A DNA stretch of 64,000 nucleotides from Pterois miles (Eukaryota > Chordata > Actinopteri > Perciformes > Scorpaenidae), in the NCBI GenBank assembly GCA_947000775.1, contig CAMQGK010000463.1, positions 7,404,001 through 7,468,000 on the forward strand, read 5' to 3'. The notes beneath the pieces are model-generated. The model was given only the letters and a program-made list of their open reading frames with translations, made no database searches and was not told the origin of the DNA. The position numbers were made by a program, and so were the translations under genes. Below, piece after piece: positions 46,911 to 61,417 of this stretch; within the stretch, counting starts at the first letter, position 1, and every line of letters starts with the position of its first letter.

Positions 46911-48884
46911 CATAGTATAGTATGTCGACATTTTTCAATGACGTCAAATTTTTTAGATGTTGAAAAAAACCATGAAAACGGTCATATTATAGCGTGTAAA
47001 ATGATTCAATGGTAGAAAGAAGTCATTTCGTGAAATGTAAAATTTTACAAAAAAAAAAGTCATAGTATAGTATGTCGAAATTTTTCGATGAAAACGTCAA
47101 ATTTTTTAGATGATGAAAAAAATCACGTAAACGGTTGTATTATAGCGTGTAAAATGATTCTACGGTGGAAAGAAGTCATTTCGTGAAATGTAAAATTTTA
47201 CAAAAAAAAGTCATAGTATACTATGTCGAAATTTTTCGATGAAAACGTCGAATTTTTTAGTTGTTGAAAAAAATCATGTAAACGGTTGTATTATAGCATG
47301 TAAAATGATTCCATGGTGGAAAGAACTCATTTCGTGAAATTTTGTAAACTTTAAAAAAAAAAAGTCATAGTATAGTATGTCGAAATTTTTCGATGAAAAC
47401 GTCAAATTTTTTAGACGTTGAAAAACACCATGAAAACGGTCGTATTATAGCATGTCAAATGAATCTATGGTGGAAAGAAGTCATTTTGTGAAATGTAAAA
47501 TTTTACAAAAAAAAGTCATAGTATAGTATGTTGAAATTTTTCGATGAGAATGTCAATTTTTTTTAGATTTACAAGAAAAACCATGAAAATGGTCGTATTA
47601 TAGCATGTAAAATGATTCTATGGTGGAAAGAAGTAATTTCATGAAGCGTTGTAAAATTTTACAAAAAAAAAGTCATAGTATAGTATGTCGAAATTTTTCG
47701 ATGAAAACGTCAAATTTTTTAGATGTTAAAAAAAAAAAAAAACGGTCGTATTATAGCGTGTAAAATGATTCTATGGTGGAAAGAAGTCATTTCGTGAAAT
47801 GTAAACTTTTACAAAAAAAAACCACAGTATAGTATGTCGAAATTTTTCAATGACGTCAAATTTCTTAGATGTTGAAAAAAAACATGGAAACGGTGGTATT
47901 ATAGTGTGTAAATGATTCTATGGTGGAAAGAAGTCATTTCATGAAATGTAAAATTTTACAAAAAAAAAATAATAGTATAGTATGTCGAAATTTTTCGATG
48001 AAAACGTCAAATTTTTTAAATGTTGAAAAAAAACCTTGAAAACGGTCGTATTATAGCATGTAAAATGATTCTACGGTGGAAAGAACTCATTTCGTGAAAT
48101 GTTGTAAACCTTTACAAAAAAAAAGTCATAGTATAGTATGTCGACATTTTTCAATGACGTCAAGTTTTTTAGATGTTGAACAAAATCATGTAAACGGTTG
48201 TATAATAGCGTGTAAAATGATCCTATGGTGGAAAGAAGTCATTTTGTGAAATGTAAACTTTTACAAAAAAAAGTCATAGTATAGTATGTCGAAATTTTCA
48301 ATGAAAACGTCAAATTTTTTAGATGTTGAAAAACACCATGGAATCGGTCGTATTATAGCGTGTAAAATTATTCTATGGTGGAAAGAAGTCATTTCGTGAA
48401 ATGTAAAATTTTACAAAAAAAACATGATAGTATAGTATGTCGAAATTTTTGGATAAAAACGTCAAATTTTTTAGATGTTCAAAAAAAACATGAAAACGGT
48501 CGTATTATAGCATGTACAATGATTCTATGGTGGAAAGAACTCATTTCGTGAAATGTAAACTTTTACAAAAAAAAGTCATAGTATAGTATGTCGAAATTTT
48601 TCGATGAAAACGTCAAATTTTTTAGATGTTGAAAAAAAACATGAAAACGGTTGTATTATAGCATGTAAAATGATTCTATGGTGGAAAGAAGTCATTTCGT
48701 GAAATGTAAAATTTTACAAAAAAAAGTCATAGTATACTATGTCGAAATTTTTCGATGAAAACGTCAATTTTTTTAGTTGTAGAAGAAAAATCATGAAAAC
48801 GGTCGTATTATAGCATGTAAAATGATTCCATGGTGGAAAGAACTCATTTCGTGAAATTTTGTAAAATTTTAAAAAAAAAAATCT
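46911..48884 (+). repeat. Higher-order unit copy (~13 monomers)
   Basis: It starts at a TCTCATAGTATAGTATGTCG monomer with GTCGACATTTTTCAATG. Most of it matches the unit starting at 56850 at a constant offset of about 9.94 kb, including private variants such as a TGATCCTATGG base change (48220 and 58163) and GTTGAACAAAATCATG. It appears to be a shortened version of the ~15-monomer unit. Confidence 0.6.
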
Positions 48885-51639
48885 CATAGTATAGTATGTC
48901 GACATTTTTCAATGACGTCAAATTTTTTAGATGTTGAAAAAAACCATGAAAACGGTCATATTATAGCGTGTAAAATGATTCAATGGTAGAAAGAAGTCAT
49001 TTCGTGAAATGTAAAATTTTACAAAAAAAAAAGTCATAGTATAGTATGTCGAAATTTTTCGATGAAAACGTCAAATTTTTTAGATGATGAAAAAAATCAC
49101 GTAAACGGTTGTATTATAGCGTGTAAAATGATTCTACGATGGAAAGAAGTCATTTCGTGAAATGTAAAATTTTACAAAAAAAAGTCATAGTATACTATGT
49201 CGAAATTTTTCGATGAAAACGTCAATTTAGTTGTTGAAAAAAATCATGTAAACGGTTGTATTATAGCATGTAAAATGATTCCATGGTGGAAAGAACTCAT
49301 TTCGTGAAATTTTGTAAACTTTAAAAAAAAAAGTCATAGTATAGTATGTCGAAATTTTTGGATAAAAACGTCAAATTTTTTAGATGTTCAAAAAAAACAT
49401 GAAAACGGTCGTATTATAGCATGTAAAATGATTCTATGGTAGAAAGAACTCATTTCGTGAAATGTAAAATTTTACAAAAAAAAAAAGTCATAGTATAGTA
49501 TGTCGAAATTTTTCGATGAAAACGTCAAATTTTTTAGTCGTTGAAAAACACCATGGAAACGGTCGTATTATAGCATGTCAAATGAATCTATGGTGGAAAG
49601 AAGTCATTTTGTGAAATGTAAAATTTTACAAAAAAAAGTCATAGTATACTATGTTGAAATTTTTCGATGAGAATGTCAATTTTTTTTAGATTTACAAGAA
49701 AAACGATGAAAATGGTCGTATTATAGCATGTAAAATGATTCTATGGTGGAAAGAAGTAATTTCATGAAGCGTTGTAAAATTTTACAAAAAAAAAAGTCAT
49801 AGTATAGTATGTCGAAATTTTTCGATGAAAACGTCAAATTTTTTAGATGTTAAAAAAAAAGAAAACGGTCGTATTATAGCGTGTAAAATGATTCTATGGT
49901 GGAAAGAAGTCATTTCGTGAAATGTAAACTTTTACAAAAAAAAACCTCAGTATAGTATGTCGAAATTTTTCAATGACGTCAAATTTCTTAGATGTTGAAA
50001 AAAAACATGTAAACGGTGGTATTATAGTGTGTAAAATGATTCAATGGTGGAAAGAAGTCATTTCATGAAATGTAAAATTTTACAAAAAAAATGTCATAGT
50101 ATAGTATGTCGAAATTTTTCGATGAAAACGTCAAATTTTTTAGATGTTGAAAAAGAAACTTGAAAACGGTTGTATTATAGCATGTAAAATGATTCTACGG
50201 TGGAAAGAACTCATTTCGTGAAATGTTGTAAACTTTTAAAAAAAAAACTCATAGTATAGTATGTCGACATTTTTCAATGACGTCAAGTTTTTTAGATGTT
50301 GAACAAAATCATGTAAACGGTCGTATTATAGCGTGTAAAATGATTCTATGGTAGAAAGAAGTCATTTTGTGAAATGTAAACTTTTACAAAAAAAAGTCAT
50401 AGTATAGTATGTCGAAATTTTTCAATGAAAACGTCAAATTTTTTAGATGTTGAAAAACACCATGGAATCGGTCGTATTATAGCGTGTAAAATTATTCTAT
50501 GGTGGAAAGAAGTCATTTCGTGAAATGTAAAATTTTACAAAAAAAACATGATAGTATAGTATGTCGAAATTTTTGGATAAAAACGTCAAATTTTTTAGAT
50601 GTTCAAAAAAAACATGAAAACGGTCGTATTATAGCATGTACAATGATTCTATGGTGGAAAGAACTCATTTCGTGAAATGTAAACTTTTAAAAAAAAAAGT
50701 CATAGTATAGTATGTCGAAATTTTTCGATGAAAACGTCAAATTTTTTAGACGTTGAAAAACACCATGAAAACGGTCGTATTATAGCATGTCAAATGAATC
50801 TATGGTGGAAAGAAGTCATTTTGTGAAATGTAAAATTTTACAAAAAAAAGTCATAGTATAGTATGTTGAAATTTTTCGATGAAAATGTCAATTTTTTTTA
50901 GATTTACAAGAAAAACCATGAAAATGGTCGTATTATAGCATGTAAAATGATTCTATGGTGGAAAGAAGTAATTTCATGAAGCGTTGTAAAATTTTACAAA
51001 AAAAAAGTCATAGTATAGTATGTCGAAATTTTTCGATGAAAACGTCAAATTTTTTAGATGTAAAAAAAAAGAAAACGGTCGTATTATAGCGTGTAAAATG
51101 ATTCTATGGTGGAAAGAAGTCATTTCGTGAAATGTAAACTTTTACAAAAAAAAAACCTCATAGTATAGTATGTCGAAATTTTTTGATGAAAACGTCAAAT
51201 TTTTTAGATGTTGAAAAAAAACATGAAAACGGTTGTATTATAGCGTGTAAAATGATTCTATGGTGGAAAGAACTCATTTCGTGAAATGTTGTAAACTTTT
51301 ACAAAAAAAAAGTCATAGTATAGTATGTCGAAATTTTTCAATGACGTCAAATTTTTTAGATGTTGAAAAAAATCATGTAAACGGTCGTACTATAGCGTGT
51401 AAAATGATTCTACGGTGGAAAGAAGTCATTTCGTGAAATGTAAAATTTCACAAAAAAAAGTGATAGTATAGTATGTTGAAATTTTTCGATGAAAACGTCG
51501 AATTTTTTAGATGTTGAAAAAAATCGTGTAAACGGTTGTATTATAGCGTGTAAAATGATTCCATGGTGGAAAGAACTCATTTCGTGAAATGTTGTAAACT
51601 TTTAAAAAAAAAGTCATAGTATAGTATGTCGTAATTTTT

Positions 51640-52420
51640 ACGATGAAAACGCAAATTTTTAGATGTTGAAAAAACATGAAAATGGTGTATTATAGCGTGT
51701 AAAATGATTTATGGTGGAAAGAAGCACTGTGAATTGTAAATTAAAAAAAAAGCATATTATAGTATGTGAAATTTTTCGATGAAAACGTAAATTTTTAGAT
51801 GTTGAAAAGAACATGAAAAGGTCGTATTATAGCGTGTAAAATGATTTATGGTGGAAAGAACTATTTCGTGAAATGTTGTAAACTTTTAAGAAAAAAGTCA
51901 TAGTATAGGATGTGAAATTTTTGATGAAAACATAAATTTTTAGATGTTGAAAAACACATGTAAACGGCCGTATTATACCGTGTAAAATTATTTATGGTGG
52001 AAAGAAGTCATTTGTGAAATGTAAAATTTTAAAAAAAAACTGATAGTATAGTATGTCGAAATTTTTGGATAAAACGTAAATTTTAGGTGTTGAAAAAAAC
52101 ATGAAAAGGTCGTATTGTAGATGTAAAATGATTTATGGTGGAAAGAAGTATTTGTGAAATGTTAAATTTACAAAAAAAAATGATAGTAAGTATGTGAAAT
52201 TTTTGGATAAAAACGAAATTTTTAGATGTTGAAAAAAAATTGAAAGGTGTATTATAGATGTAAAATGATTTACGGTGGAAAGAACTCATTTCGTGAAATG
52301 TTGTAAACTTTAAAAAAAAAGTATAGTATAGTATGTCATTTTAATGACGCAAGTTTTAGATGTTGAAAAAAAACACGTAAACGGTCGTATAATAGCGTGT
52401 AAAATGATTCTATGGTGGAA
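51640..52420. repeat. Satellite block with dense small deletions
   Basis: Aligned by private variants (TAATTTTTACGATG; GGCCGTATTATACCG) to the clean copy at 61.75-62.61 kb, the offset grows from 10114 to 10142 to 10182 bases. About 68 bases are therefore missing over roughly 800, almost all as one- or two-base losses (GTCGAAAT to GTGAAAT, GATTCTATGG to GATTTATGG). Confidence 0.75.
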
Positions 52421-55400
52421 AGAAGTCATTTTGTGAAATGTAAACTTTTACAAAAAAGTCATAGTATAGTATGTCGAAATTTTCGATGAAAACGTCAAAT
52501 TTTTTAGATGTTGAAAAACACCATGGAATCGGTCGTATTATAGCGTGTAAAATTATTCTATGGTGGAAAGAAGTCATTTCGTGAAATGTAAAATTTTACA
52601 AAAAAACATGATAGTATAGTATGTCGAAATTTTTGGATAAAAACGTCAAATTTTTCAGATGTTGAGAAAAAAACTTGAAAACGGTCGTATTATAGCATGT
52701 AAAATGATTCTACGGTGGAAAGAACTCATTTCGTGAAATGTTGTAAACCTTTACAAAAAAAAGTCATAGTATAGTATGTCGACATTTGTCAATGACGTCA
52801 AATTTTTTAGATGTTGAAAAAAAACATGAAAACGGTCGTATAATAGCGTGTAAAATGATTCTATGGTGGAAAGAAGTCATTTTGTGAAATGTAAACTTTT
52901 ACAAAAAAAAAGTCATAGTATAGTATGTCGAAATTTTTCGATGAAAACGTCAAATTTTTTAGATGTTGAAAAACACCATGGAATCGGTCGTATTATAGCG
53001 TGTAAAATTATTCTATGGTGGAAAGAAGTCATTTCGTGAAATGTAAAATTTTACAAAAAAAACATGATAGTATAGTATGTCGAAATTTTTGGATAAAAAC
53101 GTCAAATTTTTTAGATGTTCAAAAAAAACATGAAAACGGTCGTATTATAGCATGTACAATGATTCTATGGTGGAAAGAACTCATTTCGTGAAATGTTGTA
53201 AACTTTTACAAAAAAAAGTCATAGTATAGTATGTCGAAATTTTTCGATGAAAACGTCAAATTTTTTAGACGTTGAAAAACACCATGAAAACGGTCGTATT
53301 ATAGCATGTCAAATGAATCTATGGGGGAAAGAAGTAATTTCATGAAGCGTTGTAAAATTTTACAAAAAAAAAAGTCATAGTATAGTATGTCGAAATTTTT
53401 CGATGAAAACGTCAAATTTTTTAGATGTTACAAGAAAAAAAAGAAAACGGTCGTATTATAGCATGTAAAATGATTCAATGGTAGAAAGAAGTCATTTCAT
53501 GAAGCGATGTAAAATTTTACAAAAAAAAAAGTCATAGTATAGTATGTCGAAATTTTTCGATGAAAACGTCAAATTTTTTAGTTGTTGAAAAACACCATGG
53601 AAACGGTCGTATTATAGCATGTAAAATGATTCTATGGTGGAAAGAACTCATTCTGTGAAATGTAAAATTTTACAAAAAAAGTCATAGTATACTATGTCGA
53701 AATTTTTCGATGAAAATGTCAATTTTTTAGATTTACAAGAAAAACGATGAAAACGGTCGTATTATAGCATGTAAAATGATTCTATGGTGGAAAGAAGTAA
53801 TTTCATGAAATGTAAAATTTTACAAAAAAAGTCATAGTATAGTATGTCGAAATTTTTCGATGACGTCAAATTTCTTAGATGTTGAAAAAAAACATGTAAA
53901 CGGTGGTATTATAGTGTGTAAAATGATTCAATGGTGGAAAGAAGTCATTTCATGAAATGTAAAATTTTACAAAAAAAAAGTCATAGTATAGTATGTCGAA
54001 ATTTTTCGATGAAAACGTCAAATTTTTTAAATGTTGAAAAAAAAACTTGAAAACGGTCGTATTATAGCATGTAAAATGATTCTACGGTGGAAAGAACTCA
54101 TTTCGTGAAATGTTGTAAACCTTTACAAAAAAAAAGTCATAGTATAGTATGTCGACATTTTTCAATGACGTCAAGTTTTTTAGATGTTGAACAAAATCAT
54201 GTAAACGGTTGTATAATAGCGTGTAAAATGATCCTATGGTGGAAAGAAGTCATTTTGTGAAATGTAAACTTTTACAAAAAAAAGTCATAGTATAGTATGT
54301 CGAAATTTTCAATGAAAACGTCAAATTTTTTAGATGTTGAAAAACACCATGGAATCGGTCGTATTATAGCGTGTAAAATTATTCTATGGTGGAAAGAAGT
54401 CATTTCGTGAAATGTAAAATTTTACAAAAAAAACATGATAGTATAGTATGTCGAAATTTTTGGATAAAAACGTCAAATTTTTTAGATGTTCAAAAAAAAC
54501 ATGAAAACGGTCGTATTATAGCATGTACAATGATTCTATGGTGGAAAGAACTCATTTCGTGAAATGTAAACTTTTACAAAAAAAAGTCATAGTATAGTAT
54601 GTCGAAATTTTTCGATGAAAACGTCAAATTTTTTAGACGTTGAAAAACACCATGAAAACGGTCGTATTATAGCATGTCAAATGAATCTATGGTGGAAAGA
54701 AGTCATTTTGTGAAATGTAAAATTTTACAAAAAAAAGTCATAGTATAGTATGTTGAAATTTTTCGATGAAAATGTCAATTTTTTTAGATTTACAAGAAAA
54801 ACGATGAAAAAGGTCGTATTATAGCATGTAAAATGATTCTATGGTGGAAAGAAGTAATTTCATGAAATGTAAAATTTTACAAAAAAAGTCATAGTATAGT
54901 ATGTCGAAATTTTTCAATGACGTCAAATTTTTTAGATGTTGAAAAAAACCATGAAAACGGTCATATTATAGCGTGTAAAATGATTCAATGGTAGAAAGAA
55001 GTCATTTCGTGAAATGTAAAATTTTACAAAAAAAAAAGTCATAGTATAGTATGTCGAAATTTTTCGATGAAAACGTCAAATTTTTTAGATGATGAAAAAA
55101 ATCACGTAAACGGTTGTATTATAGCGTGTAAAATGATTCTATGGTGGAAAGAAGTCATTTCGTGAAATGTAAAATTTTACAAAAAAAAGTCATAGTATAG
55201 TATGTCGAAATTTTTCAATGACGTCAAATTTTTTAGATGTTGAAAAAAACCATGAAAACGGTCATATTATAGCGTGTAAAATGATTCAATGGTAGAAAGA
55301 AGTCATTTCGTGAAATGTAAAATTTTACAAAAAAAAAAGTCATAGTATAGTATGTCGAAATTTTTCGATGAAAACGTCAAATTTTTTAGTTGTTGAAAAA

Positions 55401-56849
55401 CACCATGGAAACGGTCGTATTATAGCATGTAAAATGATTCTATGGTGGAAAGAACTCATTCTGTGAAATGTAAAATTTTACAAAAAAAGTCATAGTATAC
55501 TATGTCGAAATTTTTCGATGAAAATGTCAATTTTTTTAGATTTACAAGAAAAACGATGAAAACGGTCGTATTATAGCGTGTAAAATGATTCTATGGTGGA
55601 AAGAAGTAATTTCATGAAATGTAAAATTTTACAAAAAAAGTCATTATAGTATGTCGAAATTTTTCAATGACGTCAAATTTTTTAGATGTTGAAAAAAACC
55701 ATGAAAACGGTCATATTATAGCGTGTAAAATGATTCAATGGTAGAAAGAAGTCATTTCGTGAAATGTAAAATTTTACAAAAAAAAAGTCATAGTATAGTA
55801 TGTCGAAATTTTTCGATGAAAACGTCAAATTTTTTAGATGATGAAAAAAATCACGTAAACGGTTGTATTATAGCGTGTAAAATGATTCTACGGTGGAAAG
55901 AACTCATTTCGTGAAATTTTGTAAACTTTTAAAAAAAAAATCTCATAGTATAGTATGTCGACATTTTTCAATGACGTCAAATTTTTTAGATGTTGAAAAA
56001 AACCATGAAAACGGTCATATTATAGCGTGTAAAATGATTCAATGGTAGAAAGAAGTCATTTTGTGAAATGTAAAATTTTACAAAAAAAAAGTCATAGTAT
56101 AGTATGTCGAAATTTTTCAATGACGTCAAATTTTTTAGATGTTGAAAAAAACCATGAAAACGGTCATATTATAGCATGTAAAATGATTCCATGGTGGAAA
56201 GAACTCATTTCGTGAAATTTTGTAAACTTTAAAAAAAAAAAGTCATAGTATAGTATGTCGAAATTTTTCGATGAAAACGTCAAATTTTTTAGACGTTGAA
56301 AAACACCATGAAAACGGTCATATTATAGCGTGTAAAATGATTCAATGGTAGAAAGAAGTCATTTCGTGAAATGTAAAATTTTACAAAAAAAGTCATAGTA
56401 TAGTATGTCGAAATTTTTCAATGACGTCAAATTTTTTAGATGTTGAAAAAAACAATGAAAACGGTCATATTATAGCGTGTAAAATGATTCAATGGTAGAA
56501 AGAAGTCATTTCGTGAAATGTAAAATTTTACAAAAAAAAAGTCATAGTATAGTATGTCGAAATTTTTCGATGAAAACGTCAAATTTTTTAGATGATGAAA
56601 AAAATCACGTAAACGGTTGTATTATAGCGTGTAAAATGATTCTATGGTGGAAAGAAGTCATTTCGTGAAATGTAAAATTTTACAAAAAAAAGTCATAGTA
56701 TACTATGTCGAAATTTTTCGATGAAAACGTCGAATTTTTTAGTTGTTGAAAAAAATCATGTAAACGGTTGTATTATAGCATGTAAAATGATTCCATGGTG
56801 GAAAGAACTCATTTCGTGAAATTTTGTAAACTTTTAAAAAAAAAAATCT

Positions 56850-59133
56850 CATAGTATAGTATGTCGACATTTTTCAATGACGTCAAATTTTTTAGATGTT
56901 GAAAAAAACCATGAAAACGGTCATATTATAGCGTGTAAAATGATTCAATGGTAGAAAGAAGTCATTTCGTGAAATGTAAAATTTTACAAAAAAAAAAGTC
57001 ATAGTATAGTATGTCGAAATTTTTCGATGAAAACGTCAAATTTTTTAGATGATGAAAAAAATCACGTAAACGGTTGTATTATAGCGTGTAAAATGATTCT
57101 ACGGTGGAAAGAAGTCATTTCGTGAAATGTAAAATTTTACAAAAAAAAGTCATAGTATACTATGTCGAAATTTTTCGATGAAAACGTCGAATTTTTTAGT
57201 TGTTGAAAAAAATCATGTAAACGGTTGTATTATAGCATGTAAAATGATTCCATGGTGGAAAGAACTCATTTCGTGAAATTTTGTAAACTTTAAAAAAAAA
57301 AAGTCATAGTATAGTATGTCGAAATTTTTCGATGAAAACGTCAAATTTTTTAGACGTTGAAAAACACCATGAAAACGGTCGTATTATAGCATGTCAAATG
57401 AATCTATGGTGGAAAGAAGTCATTTTGTGAAATGTAAAATTTTACAAAAAAAAGTCATAGTATAGTATGTTGAAATTTTTCGATGAGAATGTCAATTTTT
57501 TTTTAGATTTACAAGAAAAACCATGAAAATGGTCGTATTATAGCATGTAAAATGATTCTATGGTGGAAAGAAGTAATTTCATGAAGCGTTGTAAAATTTT
57601 ACAAAAAAAAAAGTCATAGTATAGTATGTCGAAATTTTTCGATGAAAACGTCAAATTTTTTAGATGTTAAAAAAAAAAAAGAAAACGGTCGTATTATAGC
57701 GTGTAAAATGATTCTATGGTGGAAAGAAGTCATTTCGTGAAATGTAAACTTTTACAAAAAAAAACCTCAGTATAGTATGTCGAAATTTTTCAATGACGTC
57801 AAATTTCTTAGATGTTGAAAAAAAACATGTAAACGGTGGTATTATAGTGTGTAAAATGATTCAATGGTGGAAAGAAGTCATTTCATGAAATGTAAAATTT
57901 TACAAAAAAAAAGTCATAGTATAGTATGTCGAAATTTTTCGATGAAAACGTCAAATTTTTTAAATGTTGAAAAAAAAACTTGAAAACGGTCGTATTATAG
58001 CATGTAAAATGATTCTACGGTGGAAAGAACTCATTTCGTGAAATGTTGTAAACCTTTACAAAAAAAAGTCATAGTATAGTATGTCGACATTTTTCAATGA
58101 CGTCAAGTTTTTTAGATGTTGAACAAAATCATGTAAACGGTTGTATAATAGCGTGTAAAATGATCCTATGGTGGAAAGAAGTCATTTTGTGAAATGTAAA
58201 CTTTTACAAAAAAAAGTCATAGTATAGTATGTCGAAATTTTCAATGAAAACGTCAAATTTTTTAGATGTTGAAAAACACCATGGAATCGGTCGTATTATA
58301 GCGTGTAAAATTATTCTATGGTGGAAAGAAGTCATTTCGTGAAATGTAAAATTTTACAAAAAAAACATGATAGTATAGTATGTCGAAATTTTTGGATAAA
58401 AACGTCAAATTTTTTAGATGTTCAAAAAAAACATGAAAACGGTCGTATTATAGCATGTACAATGATTCTATGGTGGAAAGAACTCATTTCGTGAAATGTA
58501 AACTTTTACAAAAAAAAGTCATAGTATAGTATGTCGAAATTTTTCGATGAAAACGTCAAATTTTTTAGACGTTGAAAAACACCATGAAAACGGTCGTATT
58601 ATAGCATGTCAAATGAATCTATGGTGGAAAGAAGTCATTTTGTGAAATGTAAAATTTTACAAAAAAAAGTCATAGTATAGTATGTTGAAATTTTTCGATG
58701 AAAATGTCAATTTTTTTTAGATTTACAAGAAAAACCATGAAAATGGTCGTATTATAGCATGTAAAATGATTCTATGGTGGAAAGAAGTAATTTCATGAAG
58801 CGTTGTAAAATTTTACAAAAAAAAAGTCATAGTATAGTATGTCGAAATTTTACGATGAAAACGTCAAATTTTTTAGATGTTAAAAAAAAAAGAAAACGGT
58901 CGTGTTATAGCGTGTAAAATGATTCTATGGTGGAAAGAAGTCATTTCGTGAAATGTAAACTTTTACAAAAAAAACCTCATAGTATAGTATGTCGAAATTT
59001 TTCGATGAAAACGTCAAATTTTTTAGATGTTGAAAAAAAACATGAAAACGGTTGTATTATAGCATGTAAAATGATTCCATGGTGGAAAGAACTCATTTCG
59101 TGAAATTTTGTAAACTTTTAAAAAAAAAAATCT
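56850..59133 (+). repeat. Higher-order unit, ~15 monomers, copy 1
   Basis: 2284 bp starting at the TCTCATAG/GTCGACATTTTTCAATG monomer and repeated directly afterward at 59134. Variant landmarks recur at fixed distances: CATGTCAAATGAATC at 57394 and 59678, GTTGAACAAAATCATG at +1.22 kb in both copies, and CATGATAGTATAGTATG at a matching position. Confidence 0.7.
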
Positions 59134-61417
59134 CATAGTATAGTATGTCGACATTTTTCAATGACGTCAAATTTTTTAGATGTTGAAAAAAACCATGAAA
59201 ACGGTCATATTATAGCGTGTAAAATGATTCAATGGTAGAAAGAAGTCATTTCGTGAAATGTAAAATTTTACAAAAAAAAAAGTCATAGTATAGTATGTCG
59301 AAATTTTTCGATGAAAACGTCAAATTTTTTAGATGATGAAAAAAATCACGTAAACGGTTGTATTATAGCATGTAAAATGATTCTACGGTGGAAAGAAGTC
59401 ATTTCGTGAAATGTAAAATTTTACAAAAAAAAGTCATAGTATACTATGTCGAAATTTTTTGATGAAAACGTCGAATTTTTTAGTTGTTGAAAAAAATCAT
59501 GTAAACGGTTGTATTATAGCATGTAAAATGATTCCATGGTGGAAAGAACTCATTTCGTGAAATTTTGTAAACTTTAAAAAAAAAAAGTCATAGTATAGTA
59601 TGTCGAAATTTTTCGATGAAAACGTCAAATTTTTTAGACGTTGAAAAACACCATGAAAACGGTCGTATTATAGCATGTCAAATGAATCTATGGTGGAAAG
59701 AAGTCATTTTGTGAAATGTAAAATTTTACAAAAAAAAGTCATAGTATAGTATGTTGAAATTTTTCGATGAGAATGTCAATTTTTTTTAGATTTACAAGAA
59801 AAACCATGAAAATGGTCGTATTATAGCATGTAAAATGATTCTATGGTGGAAAGAAGTAATTTCATGAAGCGTTGTAAAATTTTACAAAAAAAAAAGTCAT
59901 AGTATAGTATGTCGAAATTTTTCGATGAAAACGTCAAATTTTTTAGATGTTAAAAAAAAAAGAAAACGGTCGTATTATAGCGTGTAAAATGATTCTATGG
60001 TGGAAAGAAGTCATTTCGTGAAATGTAAACTTTTACAAAAAAAAACCTCAGTATAGTATGTCGAAATTTTTCAATGACGTCAAATTTCTTAGATGTTGAA
60101 AAAAAACATGTAAACGGTGGTATTATAGTGTGTAAAATGATTCAATGGTGGAAAGAAGTCATTTCATGAAATGTAAAATTTTACAAAAAAAATATCATAG
60201 TATAGTATGTCGAAATTTTTCGATGAAAACGTCAAATTTTTTAAATGTTGAAAAAAAAAACTTGAAAACGGTCGTATTATAGCATGTAAAATGATTCTAC
60301 GGTGGAAAGAACTCATTTCGTGAAATGTTGTAAACCTTTACAAAAAAAAGTCATAGTATAGTATGTCGACATTTTTCAATGACTTCAAGTTTTTTAGATG
60401 TTGAACAAAATCATGTAAACGGTTGTATAATAGCGTGTAAAATGATTCTATGGTGGAAAGAAGTCATTTTGTGAAATGTAAACTTTTACAAAAAAAAAAG
60501 TCATAGTATAGTATGTCGAAATTTTCAATGAAAACGTCAAATTTTTTAGATGTTGAAAAACACCATGGAATCGGTCGTATTATAGCGTGTAAAATTATTC
60601 TATGGTGGAAAGAAGTCATTTCGTGAAATGTAAAATTTTACAAAAAAAACATGATAGTATAGTATGTCGAAATTTTTGGATAAAAACGTCAAATTTTTTA
60701 GATGTTCAAAAAAAACATGAAAACGGTCGTATTATAGCATGTACAATGATTCTATGGTGGAAAGAACTCATTTCGTGAAATGTAAACTTTTACAAAAAAA
60801 AGTCATAGTATAGTATGTCGAAATTTTTCGATGAAAACGTCAAATTTTTTAGACGTTGAAAAACACCATGAAAACGGTCGTATTATAGCATGTCAAATGA
60901 ATCTATGGTGGAAAGAAGTCATTTTGTGAAATGTAAAATTTTACAAAAAAAAGTCATAGTATAGTATGTTGAAATTTTTCGATGAAAATGTCAATTTTTT
61001 TTAGATTTACAAGAAAAACCATGAAAATGGTCGTATTATAGCATGTAAAATGATTCTATGGTGGAAAGAAGTAATTTCATGAAGCGTTGTAAAATTTTAC
61101 AAAAAAAAAGTCATAGTATAGTATGTCGAAATTTTTCGATGAAAACGTCAAATTTTTTAGATGTTAAAAAAAAAAGAAAACGGTCGTATTATAGCGTGTA
61201 AAATGATTCTATGGTGGAAAGAAGTCATTTCGTGAAATGTAAACTTTTACAAAAAAAACCTCATAGTATAGTATGTCGAAATTTTTTGATGAAAACGTCA
61301 AATTTTTTAGATGTTGAAAAAAAACATGAAAACGTTTGTATTATAGCGTGTAAAATGATTCTATGGTGGAAAGAACTCATTTCGTGAAATGTTGTAAACT
61401 TTTAAAAAAAAAAAGTC
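59134..61417 (+). repeat. Higher-order unit, ~15 monomers, copy 2
   Basis: The adjacent direct copy of the preceding unit. Its final monomers depart from copy 1 (ATTATAGCGTGTAAAATGATTC with TATGG in place of CATGG) and instead match 51.16 kb, so the unit boundary here coincides with a ~10.1-kb duplication. Confidence 0.65.

Noticed and set aside
39356..52289. Minus-strand frames of 60-68 codons in the satellite (Phe/Tyr-rich)
   Set aside because: The same peptide pattern recurs wherever A-run lengths happen to keep the frame open; it is repeat translation, not protein coding.
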